64,000 bases of DNA from Holtermannia corniformis (lineage: Eukaryota > Basidiomycota > Tremellomycetes > Holtermanniales): assembly GCA_001599935.1 (NCBI GenBank), contig BCIJ01000003.1:890424-954423 (forward strand). The letters are read 5' to 3'. The position numbers and the translations under genes were made by a program. Shown in pieces: positions 1 to 10,019 of the stretch. How positions within the stretch are numbered: the first letter of the stretch is position 1; each line of letters begins with the position of its first letter. The notes beneath the pieces are model-generated. The model was given only the letters and a program-made list of their open reading frames with translations. It made no database searches and was not told the origin of the DNA.

Positions 1-2
1 CT

Positions 3-1670
3 GGCACCACTGCGCTGGCAGCGTCAAACTACGCAAGAGGCAGAACGGCGCATAGTCAGTTTGGTATCCCGGTTGATGAAGTACGTGCTGCTGCGGTCAA
101 CAACTCAATGGCTGCTGATAGTACCCAGGACAACTTGGTGTCGAGCATCACACCGGGCGCACCCATGGCTTTGCTTTTGCAAGCTGCACGCTTGCTCATC
201 ATTGATGAACTACCCATGCTTAACAAAGCTGCCCTCGAGTGCATTCACCACCTGCTGCAGAGTATCACGGGTGACTACCATCATCCCTTCGGCGGCAAAA
301 TCATACTCGGTGTTGGTGACTTTGCGCAAGTTGCACCTGTTGTCAAGGGATCTGGCCCCACCGCAACCATACAGGCGTCAATCATCTCCTCACCACTGTG
401 GGCCGCATTCACCATTGGTCATCTGCGCACACCCATACGCAATGCCAATGATCCTGCATACAGTGCGTTTGTGGACAGAATTGGCAATAGCCCACAGTTG
501 CGTCACGTCAACCTCTCTGCATTCCTGCGCAGCACACCGCATTTGCATGAGGTGACTGCATTCCTGTTTCCGGATGAAGTACTTGCGCATCCGGAACAGT
601 GCAGCGCAAGATCCTTCCTGTCACCGTTGAACGTACTGGTGGATGAATTCAATGAAGGGATACTGGCGCGACTTCCTGGTGCAGCAAGTAAGCATCCTTG
701 ATTGTCACCGTGAATCCACTGAAGTTTCAACTTATAGCCACACATTATTCGTTTGACTCGGTCAAGGAAGGCGACCGCACTGTTGACAACCATCCTATTG
801 CATCTCAAGACTATCTTGCGTTGTTTCAGGCCCCCTGTGAGAGCCTCGTCTAGAGGGGACGATGGCTCCAAAGGGGCGAGGCCAGATCGGCGAAGATCTG
901 CCTCCGGGAAGCGGGACTCTGGATCGCGCGGCGGAAAGCGAGGTTCCGCACTACGAGGAACCTAGAGGATCGACGAGCGAGAATAGGGAGAACACTATAA
1001 TATTCGAGCGATGTAGATACAACAAGAGACGACGCGGAAGACGAGGGGCGCGCGCGGCGCGGCGGCACAGCCGCAGCGCACAGACAGTGGTGCGATTAGC
1101 ACCAGTGGCACTCTGAGCGCCGCGAAGCGGCTACTCGCCACGTGACACCGCCATAGGCGTGACACCCCCGGCATGCCTGCGCACAAGCTCCAGCTGAAGC
1201 CTGGCGCTGTATGCCGTCTCATGCGCAACCTCAATGTGGCGCTGGGCTTAGTTAAGAACACCCGGGTTGTCATCACCTCAACAGGGCGTCACGAAGTTGC
1301 CGTGCAGGTGATCAACAGTGACGGGACGCGGGGACGACACTACGCACTCTGCCGAATCAATTTCACATTCAAAAGCCCGGTGGCAGCATACAGTATCATC
1401 CGGAAGCAGTTCCCATTGCGGCTTGCGTACGCAACTACGTACAACAGCTGCCAGGGCCTTACACTTGACCGTGTGGCGCTAGATCTCCGCAGTGAGGTGT
1501 TTGCCCATGGGCAACTGTATACAGCTTTGTCTCGAATACGCAAGCGTCAGGATGGCTTGCTGTATCAGCAGGCAGACACAATCGGAACAGCCAACATTGT
1601 CTACGGTGGCTTGCTGCTTTGTGTGCCCCCTCTGCAGCATGTGGCTGATGTTCCGTACATAGATCTGTGA
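3..1670 (+). pseudogene. Helitron-type PIF1 DNA helicase, C-terminal part, disrupted
   Basis: The frame is open from base 3, so the gene starts before the window; the Walker A motif lies upstream. Visible in order are GRTAHSQFGIP, the Walker B segment LLIIDELPML, a GDFAQVAPV segment, then, after a 50-nt intron (688-737), the region up to FQAP. From 1170 the frame resumes with GMPAHKLQLKPG, RKQFPLRLAYATTYNSCQG and VFAHGQLYTALSR, which are the late PIF1 helicase motifs in the form typical of eukaryotic Helitrons. Between the two parts (836-1169) lies foreign sequence with stop codons, so this copy is probably inactive. In this family the helicase is fused to an HUH Rep nuclease and drives rolling-circle transposition. 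Helicase identity is very clear; assignment to Helitrons rather than a cellular PIF1 rests on motif style and the neighbouring genes. Confidence 0.85.
836..1169. mobile_element. 334-bp insertion inside the helicase gene
   Basis: Removing exactly 836-1169 joins two helicase segments in frame (…FQAP then GMPAHK…). The insert is richer in G and C than its flanks and contains several short inverted repeats, for example around 1065-1080 and 1120-1135. The junctions lie in a run of C residues, so a 4-5 bp C-tract target duplication is possible but cannot be proved. The two ends are only weakly inverted (TGTGAGAGCC against TGTCACGCC). It does not behave as an intron: its length is not a multiple of three and no GT-AG pair restores the frame. 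It may be a small non-autonomous element. Confidence 0.5.
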
Positions 1671-1695
1671 TGTACTATCGTATAAAGACGTTGAC

Positions 1696-2731
1696 ATGGA
1701 TGCAACCAATCTACACTCCATCACGTCCGTCACCATCATGAGCATTGGCGCCCTTCACTGTCATCTGCATTGCTTAACAGAGCTGTACGATGTTTCCGCC
1801 GCTGAGGCAACAACAACTCGGAGGACTGCAACAATCGAACCCAGCCAGTTTGAAACTGCTATCGCTGCTGAGTACTCCGTGCAGGATCTGCAACTCTCCA
1901 TGTGGCGCAGGCCTGGGGCAGCACACAACTGCACTGCAAGCGTGCATGGTGCAATCTTCAAAAGGGCAAGTGACGCGCCAACGCTTGAAGTCTTACACTG
2001 TGTGATTGTTCTGGACGAAAACGAGGTGAGCAGACAGCCACAGACAATGGGTACGTTCATTGCTGACATCTCCAGCCTCTAGAGATTGGACCGGTGCCAG
2101 GGCTAATTGATGTCATCGGTACGGTCAAATCCTACGAAAGCAACACACGGTGGGGTGTACTGAACACGGGCAACTTCTCCTCTCAGGTTAGTCATGTCTG
2201 CAGGACGTACATGTTTAACATGAACAGGGCAAGGTCGCCATGATGTTCACCGTCAACTTCTTTGTACCACCAACAACCCGCTGGAAAAACACGCCCATCA
2301 CCGTGGGAATGATGCTGCAGTTGACAGGGCACTTCCTGGGATTTCACGTTAACACCGGTGTTCTTGGTTTGCAGGTGTGTAACAGTGTGGGATTGTGACG
2401 ATTCACTCACGAATAGGTTGGGCATCTGTCCTATTTGTCTGGTGCGGCCACCAGTGCAGGACCGGCACAAAATGCAGCAACCCCACGCAAAGGGACATCT
2501 CGCAAGCGTCAGCAGCAAGGAATCAGCGGCATTCAAACTCAGGATGAGCCAGTTGACGCAGTGAGTGAATGTGACAGACATGAGACAGCAATCGCTCAAG
2601 GACATCAAAGGCAATTGCATCACAGACATCACCGTCTCCTGCGCTTGGAATCAATGCACAAAATGCTGCCAGTGGCTCCGGTGGATCGTCAGAGCTGCCC
2701 GCAAAGCGTGTACGCAAACGCAAGCAGCTAG
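1696..2731 (+). CDS. OB-fold-like protein encoded next to the Helitron helicase
   Basis: A five-exon gene can be read through four introns (2026-2075, 2187-2227, 2375-2416, 2561-2625), all with GT-AG ends and consistent phase. The middle of the protein has alternating hydrophobic strands around GLIDVIGTVKSYES, GKVAMMFTVNFFVPP and MMLQLTGHFLGFH, which looks like an OB-fold of the type found in single-strand DNA-binding proteins. The C terminus is basic (KRVRKRKQL), a likely nuclear localisation signal. It starts 26 bp after the helicase stop on the same strand. Single-strand-binding ORFs accompany Helitrons in several eukaryotes, so a role in transposition is a reasonable inference. The fold was judged by eye; no exact family is claimed. 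Confidence 0.55.
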
Positions 2732-2904
2732 ACTAGGGCAGATGAATGGATGTACACGGCTATACCTCAGCAGCAAAAAGTGCAGGACCCATGTAGAGAC
2801 ATTAGAATACAACCACACTGTCGCACGCTCATACACAGACCAACATGTTACCGTCTTACACTCTAGGAGGGCGGTACGAGGATAATCGCAAAAAGAAGCA
2901 TTAT

Positions 2905-2985
2905 CTGATGGAGCTGTGCAGATTCGAACCTGCGACAAATGGAACGATAAATCGAACCATGCTAACCGCTACGCTAAGTTAGACT
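2905..2985 (-). other. tRNA-like sequence with pol III A and B boxes
   Basis: Read on the minus strand there is an A-box-like TAGCGTAGCGGTTAGC followed about 46 nt later by a B box GGTTCGAATCT, the spacing found in real tRNAs. The T arm pairs partly, but the anticodon arm does not fold and the 5' end does not pair with the apparent 3' acceptor (CAGCTCC). This fits a decayed tRNA or the head of a tRNA-derived SINE rather than a working tRNA. It lies between the OB-fold gene and the oxygenase gene. Confidence 0.35.
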
Positions 2986-3091
2986 TGGATGATAGCTGTG
3001 TTTATTGCAACGCTATACACACAAAGATGTTAAGTATGTACTTTTCAGGTCGACACAACCGACGAAAAGTTTTTTCTATGGGGTCTATGTA

Positions 3092-4223
3092 TCATTCATT
3101 TCGCTTGCTAGCTAGGTATGACTGGGTTGTTTCACAAGTAAAAATTGTCACTACAATGCGCTTCTTTTCGTCTGCAGCATCCAGCGGAACAACGCGATGC
3201 GGCAGGAGACCTGCGATGAAAAACAGCACATCGCCAGGATAGAGTGGTATCGACATGTTCAGGGTTGGAAGCTCGAGGTTGCCCTGGCAGTTATTGCGCT
3301 GCCAGTCAGTCCCAGCCACCATGACACATGTGTATGTGTTTCTTGCGTCATGATAGTCGAGATGTAGGCTTTCGGATTGACCACTGCCAAACGCAACAGT
3401 TGTTCCAATGCGGCCAAACTGGATGCGGCGTACGTCTTGCAGGGTCTTCACATCGATCAAATCGGTATCTTGAGCTAGCCAAGCGGTCCTGCAATGCAAT
3501 GTCAGCGTTGATGCAGAGGTCAGACACGCACTCTTGAGAGCGCAAAAATGCGACAGGATCGATCCGTTGGATTGCAGTGCTAACTGCGCGAGCTGCGCAG
3601 CGGTGCACAACACGGCACACATCCAGCATAGCGTCGTGTTGCAAACGGCGTCGAGTCTGCAGGGTATCACGAAGTACCCATGGCACTTTGTTGGTGGGAT
3701 GCACTCGAAGGACAACACCAGCGTGATAAGATGCGCCAGCTGAGCGTTTGTCCTTCGTAAGAAACGGCGTACACCCAGCTGTGCGTGCAGCTTGCACTGC
3801 TCTGGTGATCTTGCCAACGCTGTCCTTTGTGTTGAGTGACGATAGACGCAAGAGCCAGTACGCAGGTGCGTCTACAGATGCAGGTAACGTGCTCTTGATG
3901 CCAATGTTGCCCTTACAGACGTCAACTTAGTGCAGAACATGTTGAGACACAATTGAACGTACATGTTCAGGTGCCAGTGTCAAGGTCTGCCCCGCAACAC
4001 TGTGGTGCAATCTAATGTCCTCGACACGCTTTGTCAAGTAACGGCTAGCAGGGCGTGCATTGAATGCGAAATGGTTGGCCAACGCAGCTGGAACTTGAAG
4101 CAAAAGTTCTTCTACCCGCTTTGGTCAGTAACCGTTCAGTTGCGGCAGCTTCGTACCAATGGTGTACGTGTTGCGTCGTTCCTCTATTTGATCAAGTCGT
4201 CGTGCTGTCTTTTTTCGAGGCAT
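3092..4223 (-). pseudogene. 2OG-Fe(II) oxygenase, TET/JBP-like, with two in-frame stops
   Basis: One reading frame runs from the ATG at 4223 (start MPRKKTARRLDQ), across a 43-nt intron (3531-3489), to the TGA at 3092. Iron and 2-oxoglutarate ligands are visible: the HxD pair in SESLHLDYHD, the distal His in GLLPHRVVP and the Arg in EKKRIVV. Between them come GNLELPTLN and IPLYPGDVLFF, the arrangement of fungal TET/JBP-type dioxygenases, which oxidise 5-methylcytosine or thymine in DNA. The frame contains TGA at 4125-4127 (codon 33) and TAA at 3927-3929 (codon 99); the N-terminal basic stretch continues sensibly on both sides. Basidiomycete TET/JBP genes are known to travel with DNA transposons, and this one sits next to a Helitron helicase. 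A general prolyl-hydroxylase-like enzyme is the main alternative. Confidence 0.6.
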
Positions 4224-4765
4224 GGTTGCAGTTTAAAAGATGTTCAGAGCAAGTGTCGTGCTGAATACACATTGGAACCCGTGGATCACCGGCGCAGCGC
4301 GAGCACGGCCACCTTGTTTTGATGAAACCTGGTGGCGCGTCTTTACAGAGCATCTGCCAACCAAGTGACTCTCTTCAGCCTCGACGCCGCCCTTAGTAGA
4401 AGACGCACCAGCATGTATAGCACTCCAAAATAGACCTGACGGTCATATCTCTGGCGCAAGTCGAGGGCGGTAGTAGCCCGATACCTGATGCGTCCTGTCT
4501 CCTGCTTGAGCGCAACGACAACCCTCACTTTGAAAAGTGCGCATGTGACGCCCGGCATGTAGCGATGATTTAGGCTGCGCCATGAGCGTTACGGTGCATG
4601 CATTCAGATTGAATTACTTGTCTGATCGCAAAAACACAGCCTGCGAGCACGCGCCCTGCTCGATGGCAGTCTTCTCTGACCGCGCCTTAAGCTCGGCGAC
4701 GAGTCGAAGCCTTGAGAGAATTTCTAGGCGATAGAAATTCCTGTTCCGCTCACTCACCACCCGCA
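4224..4765. other. Non-coding stretch with a small unidentified ORF and a hairpin
   Basis: There is no recognisable gene. A minus-strand ORF (4343-4558) starts at ATG and encodes about 71 residues rich in Arg and Leu with no family resemblance; it could be the remnant of an element gene or chance. The perfect hairpin at 4718-4740 is listed separately. Confidence 0.3.
4718..4740. repeat. Perfect 9-bp hairpin, possible Helitron 3' terminus
   Basis: GAATTTCTA and TAGAAATTC form a perfect 9-bp stem with a 5-nt loop. About 25 nt downstream comes CTAG followed by T (4766-4770). Helitrons end in a short hairpin followed by CTRR and insert before T, and the helicase upstream is on the same strand, so the orientation is right. 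The hairpin-to-CTRR gap is longer than the usual 10-12 nt, which weakens the call. Confidence 0.3.
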
Positions 4766-5294
4766 CTAGTGATGCGTCGGCTGAGCCTGCCAGACCGCAA
4801 ACAGCTCGTGCAACGCAGGGCGACTCGCCGTGACGGCATAGTCGGGCACCGTCTCAATCAGCATAATTTCACCCTCGTACTCGAGTCTCAATCGCTCTGA
4901 CAGTTGCTCGGGGTGAAAAAATGACGGCCCGGTTGGGATAAGGGAATCCCGCGCGGCGTCGAGCGGGGTCTTTTGCGGTCTCATTGGCTAGAGCTCGGGC
5001 TGCAAACAGCACCTCTCGAAAATACTTTTCAACTCCCGTTTCTCTCTGGTGCAGGTCAGCGTATATATAGTATATTGCACGATCAACATACTGATCCATC
5101 AACCGCTTTGTCACCAAACGCAAACCAATCGACGCTATGGGCGGCTCTGATTGCAGAAATTCTCCGCATGAGAGCGGGCTCGAAATAACCGAGATGGAAG
5201 GGATCTTCTGAAACTGCGGCGTGTAGAAGTCGATCAAACAGACGAGCGATGTCGTGGACGCCAATCTTTCAAGGGCGGACTTATTACAAAGCTA
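4766..5294 (-). CDS. Unidentified protein, probably partial or decayed
   Basis: An open frame follows a possible acceptor near 5295 and encodes a segment with TSLVCLIDFYTPQFQKIP and LVTKRLMDQ. A 45-nt intron with a GCTGAC branch and CACCAG acceptor then leads in frame to ETGVEKYFREVLFAARAL. Near 4975 the protein-like reading moves to another frame (PSFFHPEQLSERLRLEYE…), ending at 4766. Either an intron edge was missed or the gene carries a frameshift. No start codon is evident and no family is recognised. It sits at the edge of the accessory block that contains the Crinkler/RHS-type gene. Confidence 0.35.
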
Positions 5295-5582
5295 CATGAG
5301 TAAGATGCACATACTGACATGACGCGCACTCTACAGAAAGTCAGGCCACGCAACACGTGACCGTTTAAGGCGGGACTCCGCACACGGGGTCATCGCGGGG
5401 CAGCTGGATTTGATGGAGTCAGTAACGACCATGCCTTGGCAAGCCCAATCCGCCTACTTTCGCCTCGTCTCTCCCTTTCACCAGGTCTATGAAGCCCCTC
5501 TTCAAGCCAGCAACAAGACCGCAAGCCAAGTCAGTACTGCTGTTCGTGCCGCACACGCGTCTGACGGTCTTGGTAGTCATCG

Positions 5583-6657
5583 TTGCGATTCCTTGATTCG
5601 ATACTCAGTATCGAGTATTATAGCTTCATGAAGACAAATCGGAGGATCCAAACCCACCGGGACACAGGTACAGAGGATTACATGGCGCCCGAGGGGACCG
5701 AATTGTGTGCACCGTTTCGCCCGAGTTTAAACGAAGCCATACTGGCATCCGAAGTATGTCATTTTGCGTTGCGAGCCCAAGTTGACCCGTTGATTCAAGG
5801 AACAAATCTACATCGACGTATTCAACCTCTCCCACCGCGACTGGTTTGCTGCGGAGCGCCTACTGCAGGAGCAGGTTTGCCGGCTCCAAGGGGTCATGAA
5901 TGATGTAAGTATCTTTGCGGTTGAAGCAAATGCTGCTTGCTTGATAGTGACAGTAGAGATTGACGCACGCAGTACATCGCGACAATATTAAGGATCGTCC
6001 AGCTGGCTGTCAAACCAAAGTTCCAGCTTGGGCAAGTGAGGCCTGCACTCGCCAACCTTGGGCCTCGCATTGGAGACGTCGTTGCGCCTCACCGCTGGGC
6101 TATGATGGACTACCGTACGCTTGCTCCTGTATCCCGGACGCTCCGAAGCTGAGCTCTGCAGGTGACGAAGCAGACGGGAAACCGGTACTCGCGCTCGCGA
6201 CAATCTCCGCCTTTCCTTCCACGCTGTCGCCTGGGTGCACAACAATGCAAGCTGTCGACTTTGCTGCCAAAGAAGCTGAGAAGGAAGCCAATCTGTTTCA
6301 TGCAGATATGCTCCACCAGATGTCTGCCTATGGGCTGGCGTCCCACTAAGGCGCCTACATCACTGGGCGCACTGCCAGCTTATGCCTCATCTGCAACCCT
6401 ACTGGCCAGCCATTCGACTTCAAAGAGGAACACTGTCTCGACTACTTCTACAACATGTACTCGTTCCCGGACTGTCTGGAATGGTTCGTTGAGGATATCA
6501 AGCGCTTGGTGAGTCCTTTCAACTCGTAGGTAAAGCTAGACTGACTCCCCTTTGGATCGAGCACCACCACGACTTCCGAGAGATTTTCGTGCTCATCGAG
6601 GAGGACCGGGAGGAATGGAGCGAGGAGAAGCAGAAGATCGTCACGTTCGAGTCGTGA
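5583..6657 (+). pseudogene. Decayed copy A of the unknown gene family
   Basis: This is a paralogue of the gene at 10020-11265. Matching pieces in order are FMKTNRR and APEGTELCAPFRPSL, then KFQLGQVRPALANLGPRIG, MLHQMSAYGLASH, GRTASLCLI and YNMYSFPDCLEWFVEDI, and the last exon LEHHHDFREIFVLIEEDREEW. The exon 1 equivalent is missing or unrecognisable, the acceptor of intron 1 appears lost, the frame shifts near 6150, and a TAA at 6347-6349 stands where copy C has CAA. A short perfect palindrome (CGATACTCAGTATCG) interrupts the first conserved exon near 5600. It is best read as a pseudogene. Confidence 0.65.
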
Positions 6658-6870
6658 ATGCGGGAGGGCGGCGTGACGTTTGCTTTTTGTGACTGTGACG
6701 AAGTGCAACGATTGATTTATATGCAAATGCCGAAGCGTTGCTTTCGACCACAACTCTGGTTATCCTGGTCTCAGTGACGTCTGCGCCGACCGAGATGGAG
6801 TCATCAAGCCGAAGAGCAAATGCCCACCTCGTCAAGCTCTCGTCGTAGAGACACGTGATGAGCATCCGAC

Positions 6871-6960
6871 TCGTAGACCACGACAATGCTCAGCGAGATC
6901 ATCTCTGAACCCGCTCTACATGCTGATGAGTTTTGGGAGCTCATTGCGCGACAGCGTCGT
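6871..6960 (+). pseudogene. Copy B: isolated first exon of the unknown gene family
   Basis: From the ATG at 6886 the encoded MLSEIISEP…ADEFWELIARQRR matches the start of copy C (MLSAITTQP…ADEIWELIDRQRR). The bases just before the ATG (TAGACCACGAC) also match the upstream sequence of copy C. Similarity stops at about 6960 and no later exon follows. This is a truncated third copy. Confidence 0.6.
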
Positions 6961-7030
6961 CCAATATCCGTGTTAGGGCTAGCCCCGGTGAAATAGGATG
7001 GCGACGACGTCCCGTTGGCGAAGGAGAGTC

Positions 7031-7085
7031 AGTCGCGTGACTGAGTCGAAAAGTGTTGAGAGTGAGCGATCGCTTGGCGATCGCT
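7031..7085. repeat. Two hairpins at the junction before the Crinkler/RHS-type gene
   Basis: AGCGATCGC and GCGATCGCT (7065-7073 and 7077-7085) form a perfect 9-bp stem with a 3-nt loop. About 30 bp upstream CAGTC-GCGT-GACTG forms a second small hairpin. They fall between the point where copy B breaks off and the start of the next gene, so they may mark a recombination or element boundary, or be a regulatory structure. Confidence 0.35.
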
Positions 7086-7167
7086 GTGAGAAAAATAGTT
7101 GGGCAAGAGGGGCGACGAGAGCAAGGTAACACTCTCGGGAGATCAGGGTAGCCTTTGTTTAGAACCT

Positions 7168-9450
7168 ATGATTAAAGCTCTCGAAGACTCGAGCTCGTAC
7201 AAATGTTCGTCAAGCCTGGTGCGCTCGGTTCGGCGATACCCGGAACACGTAGTGGGGGTTGTCGCCGAAACGCCGGCTGGAACGCCGTCAGCTGCCATCT
7301 TCCACGGTCAGCACGCACGGCCGTTTCAATCTGGTCATTGCCACTCACGATCTGCAACAGGCATCACGACGGACGTCGAAATGGCCTCGACCCCCAGCGT
7401 TCCTCTGGGTGGCACAGAGGCCTTCCCATTCATCCCTCTCGTCAAGAAAGACGATGACATAACCAATAATTGGGCACTTGAGTTTCGCATGCGATTCTGG
7501 GGCCATCCCGAGAACGTCGATGTCCCGTTTCATTTCGGATTCGACGAGCACGGATACGATCGACTCGTTTTCGGCACGCTTGAGCCCAAGAACGGACAGG
7601 AAACCAATCTCAGCAGCAATCTTGAACCCGGGAAAGATTACACGTTCAGCGATCCAATCGCAGGGCCATACGGAGAGCCCTTTCTGATCCGCAAATGCTA
7701 CAGCACGGCCTGGGATCGGATCAAAGCGATGCTAGAGGCTCCGCCCAACAAGGTCGAGCCTAGCGTCATTTACGGACAGCCGGGCATAGGTAAGTAAGTC
7801 CGGATAGTACCGTTGCCCTTCGCACGCTAAAGCGCCGAACCTCCTCAGGCAAGACAGAGTGCTTGCGGTACTTGCTGGCAAAGTGTCTCGGCCAGCGACA
7901 GACTGTGGCATGGAACGTCATCGACGGCCAATTCCTTGTCTTCGACGAACACGGCGTCTTCCACCAGGGCGGAAATGGTACTCAGTACGCAGTTCCCACC
8001 CATAAAGGCAAAGTGGTCGTCCTCATCGACGCCAACGCACACACGGCCCGCAACGGTGTTCCACCATTGAATCTCGTTCTCACACCTCAAATTCCGGCAA
8101 TCACCGTCTTCGCTACTTCCCCAAGATTGCAGCGCGTTGCCTTTTGGTCAAAGCAGGCGAAAAACGTCATGTGTGTCTGGACAATGCCGTTGTGGGAGGA
8201 GGATGAGTTCGAGCTCTTGTGGTGAGCATTGGACACGTGCATGAATGTTGTGCTGATTCGACTCTGTAGCCGGTTGCGCCAATATTACGGCTGCCTGAGC
8301 AGCGCATCGCACCACTACACCCCTCTGCAACTCTTTCGCCTCTTGGGTCCGTCGGTCCGAAACCCACTCAAGTATTATTATAAAGTCGAATGTACCGCGA
8401 GCGACGACGACGATCACGCGGCTCACATCAAAGATCTCGACTCGTTTCACGTCAGCGACATCGATAAACTGCTCACCGAGAGGAACTGGCCGCTTTGGCC
8501 GGAAGTGGCGTCAAGTGGAGCTTTGGCGACCGTGGTCAACGGACCCGCGCACTTTCACAAGCTCTTCTTCTGCCGCCCCAAGCAGGGTTCAGCGAATATC
8601 TGGACCGTCGGCAACCCATCCTGCGAGCATGTCTTGACCACGCAGTTCTCTCTCTACCTCTTTTTGACGCGCCGGAATTTCGCTGACATCGTGCAACGAT
8701 ACCGCGTGGCTCGACTCTTCATGACCGATGCGCATCTCCAAGGCGTCTTCTACGAATCTTGGGCCCTCCATCAGCTTACGGTCCTTCGAGACACGCGCTT
8801 CATCCAGCCAGTTCGTCTATTCGATGAGCCCATCAGACTTACTCTGCCCTTGAACGCTCCTGCGTCAAAACTGATTTTTGGCGATGGGGCGGTGCGCCGT
8901 GGCGTCCTGTACACCTGTTCTAAGGCTCTGTTCAGCGCAAAGAGGTCGGATTCCCTGAAGAGTTACTTTCCGAGCCTGAAGAGGTCGGATCCGACACACA
9001 CAATCCTTTTCCAGATGACCATCAACGCCAAGCACGACATCAACGGCCGCGGTATGTGCAACGTCGTGGATTGTCTTGGTCTGCAAGAATCACTGGTCTA
9101 CTGTTTTGTCGTCCCGGAGGACATTGGCAAGGACTTGATAAATCTCCGGGATCTCGACAATCTCAGAAACAAACCCATCCAGACGAAAGCCGTCCAGGTC
9201 ACGGACCCTGACGCTCGAGAAAAGCGAGCTTTGAACGTCCGTGTGGGCTATCTCGTGATCCCATTCTGCAAGCCGGTAAGTCTGACTTGTTGCTGGCTAC
9301 TGGAGCTAACCATGCCAATAGATGACGGCAGCTGAGATGGCACATAGCACACCGGTAGCTGCCACTGTCTTAAAAAATCAAGCCACAACGACAAGAGCGC
9401 TCAAGGCGGTTCTACGCTCGTTGCGCTTGTTGAAGGAGACCAAGTTCTAG
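7168..9450 (+). CDS. Crinkler/RHS-type P-loop NTPase with C-terminal nuclease-like domain
   Basis: Four exons are joined by introns 7790-7848, 8222-8269 and 9276-9321. The Walker A motif YGQPGIGKTECLRYLL is split by the first intron, and VVVLIDANAH is a likely Walker B. The second half contains GVFYESWALHQLTVL and then HTILFQMTINAKHDINGRG with YCFVVPEDI, which is how the restriction-endonuclease-fold domain of fungal Crinkler/RHS (CR) proteins looks. CR proteins pair an ATPase of the retrotransposon-hot-spot type with a nuclease; they are thought to act in conflict between genomes or organisms, and some are host-targeted effectors. No signal peptide is seen. The ATG at 7168 is the first in frame; the ATG at 7381 (MASTPSVPLGG) is equally possible. 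A 15-bp segment is repeated near 8940-8990, giving KRSD twice. The gene lies between copies B and C of an unknown family. Confidence 0.7.
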
Positions 9451-10019
9451 ACCCTAGCCGTCGTGTTCAGTATGTTCGACGAGTGATCAACGAGACGAAA
9501 CTTTGTAATGCGACGCTTTCTTCATGTGACGATTAAGTACATCAACTCTCGGACACCCGCCTCGCGCTGGTATGGGTCAGCGTGACGGCGAGAGAGAGAC
9601 ACATAACCATCTTACCGAGGCATCCAGAGCGCCGGGTTCGAAAGCCGGCCATGACACTCCATGAAGAGCACCGATAGCACCAAAACGTTCGAGCCAAGAA
9701 GACTCTTGGAAATAGCCAAAGTGGAACGGTGTGGATGGGTCGGGTGCGTTCACTAGACGGTGGAAAAGACCGCGGTGCTCGGCTTTGCCGGCAATGGCAT
9801 GAACGCCGATCTGTCAACACAAAGACGTCAGCACTTTGGGAAGTCATTCATGATGAACACAGACTTTTACCGGGGCCATGATGGGTGTGCGATTGGGAGT
9901 TGTATGAAGATAGGTCGTGTCGTAAACCCCGCGGCCCCCCTCAGGGTGTTGAACGGGGTTACGGAGTTATGTACGTATACGTCGCCACCGCTCTGTCGCT
10001 CTGATCATAGACCACGACG
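9451..10019. other. Intergenic, no gene seen
   Basis: No supported coding or RNA gene. The last part (about 9995-10019) matches the sequence upstream of copy B and is probably promoter or 5' UTR of the next gene. Confidence 0.4.

Noticed and set aside
836..1169. Insert in the helicase read as an intron
   Set aside because: GTGAGA is present near the left edge, but no AG acceptor gives the right frame at GMPAHK, and at 334 nt it is far longer than the 50-nt intron in the same gene.
9640..9665. GCCGGGTTCGAAAGCCGGC as a tRNA T arm
   Set aside because: It pairs as a simple palindrome, but no A box, anticodon arm or acceptor stem is found at tRNA spacing on either strand.
9542..9847. Minus-strand ORF of about 100 residues
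   Set aside because: Composition is Arg/Ser/Cys-rich without protein-like pattern, it has no introns or family, and it lies in the upstream region of copy C.
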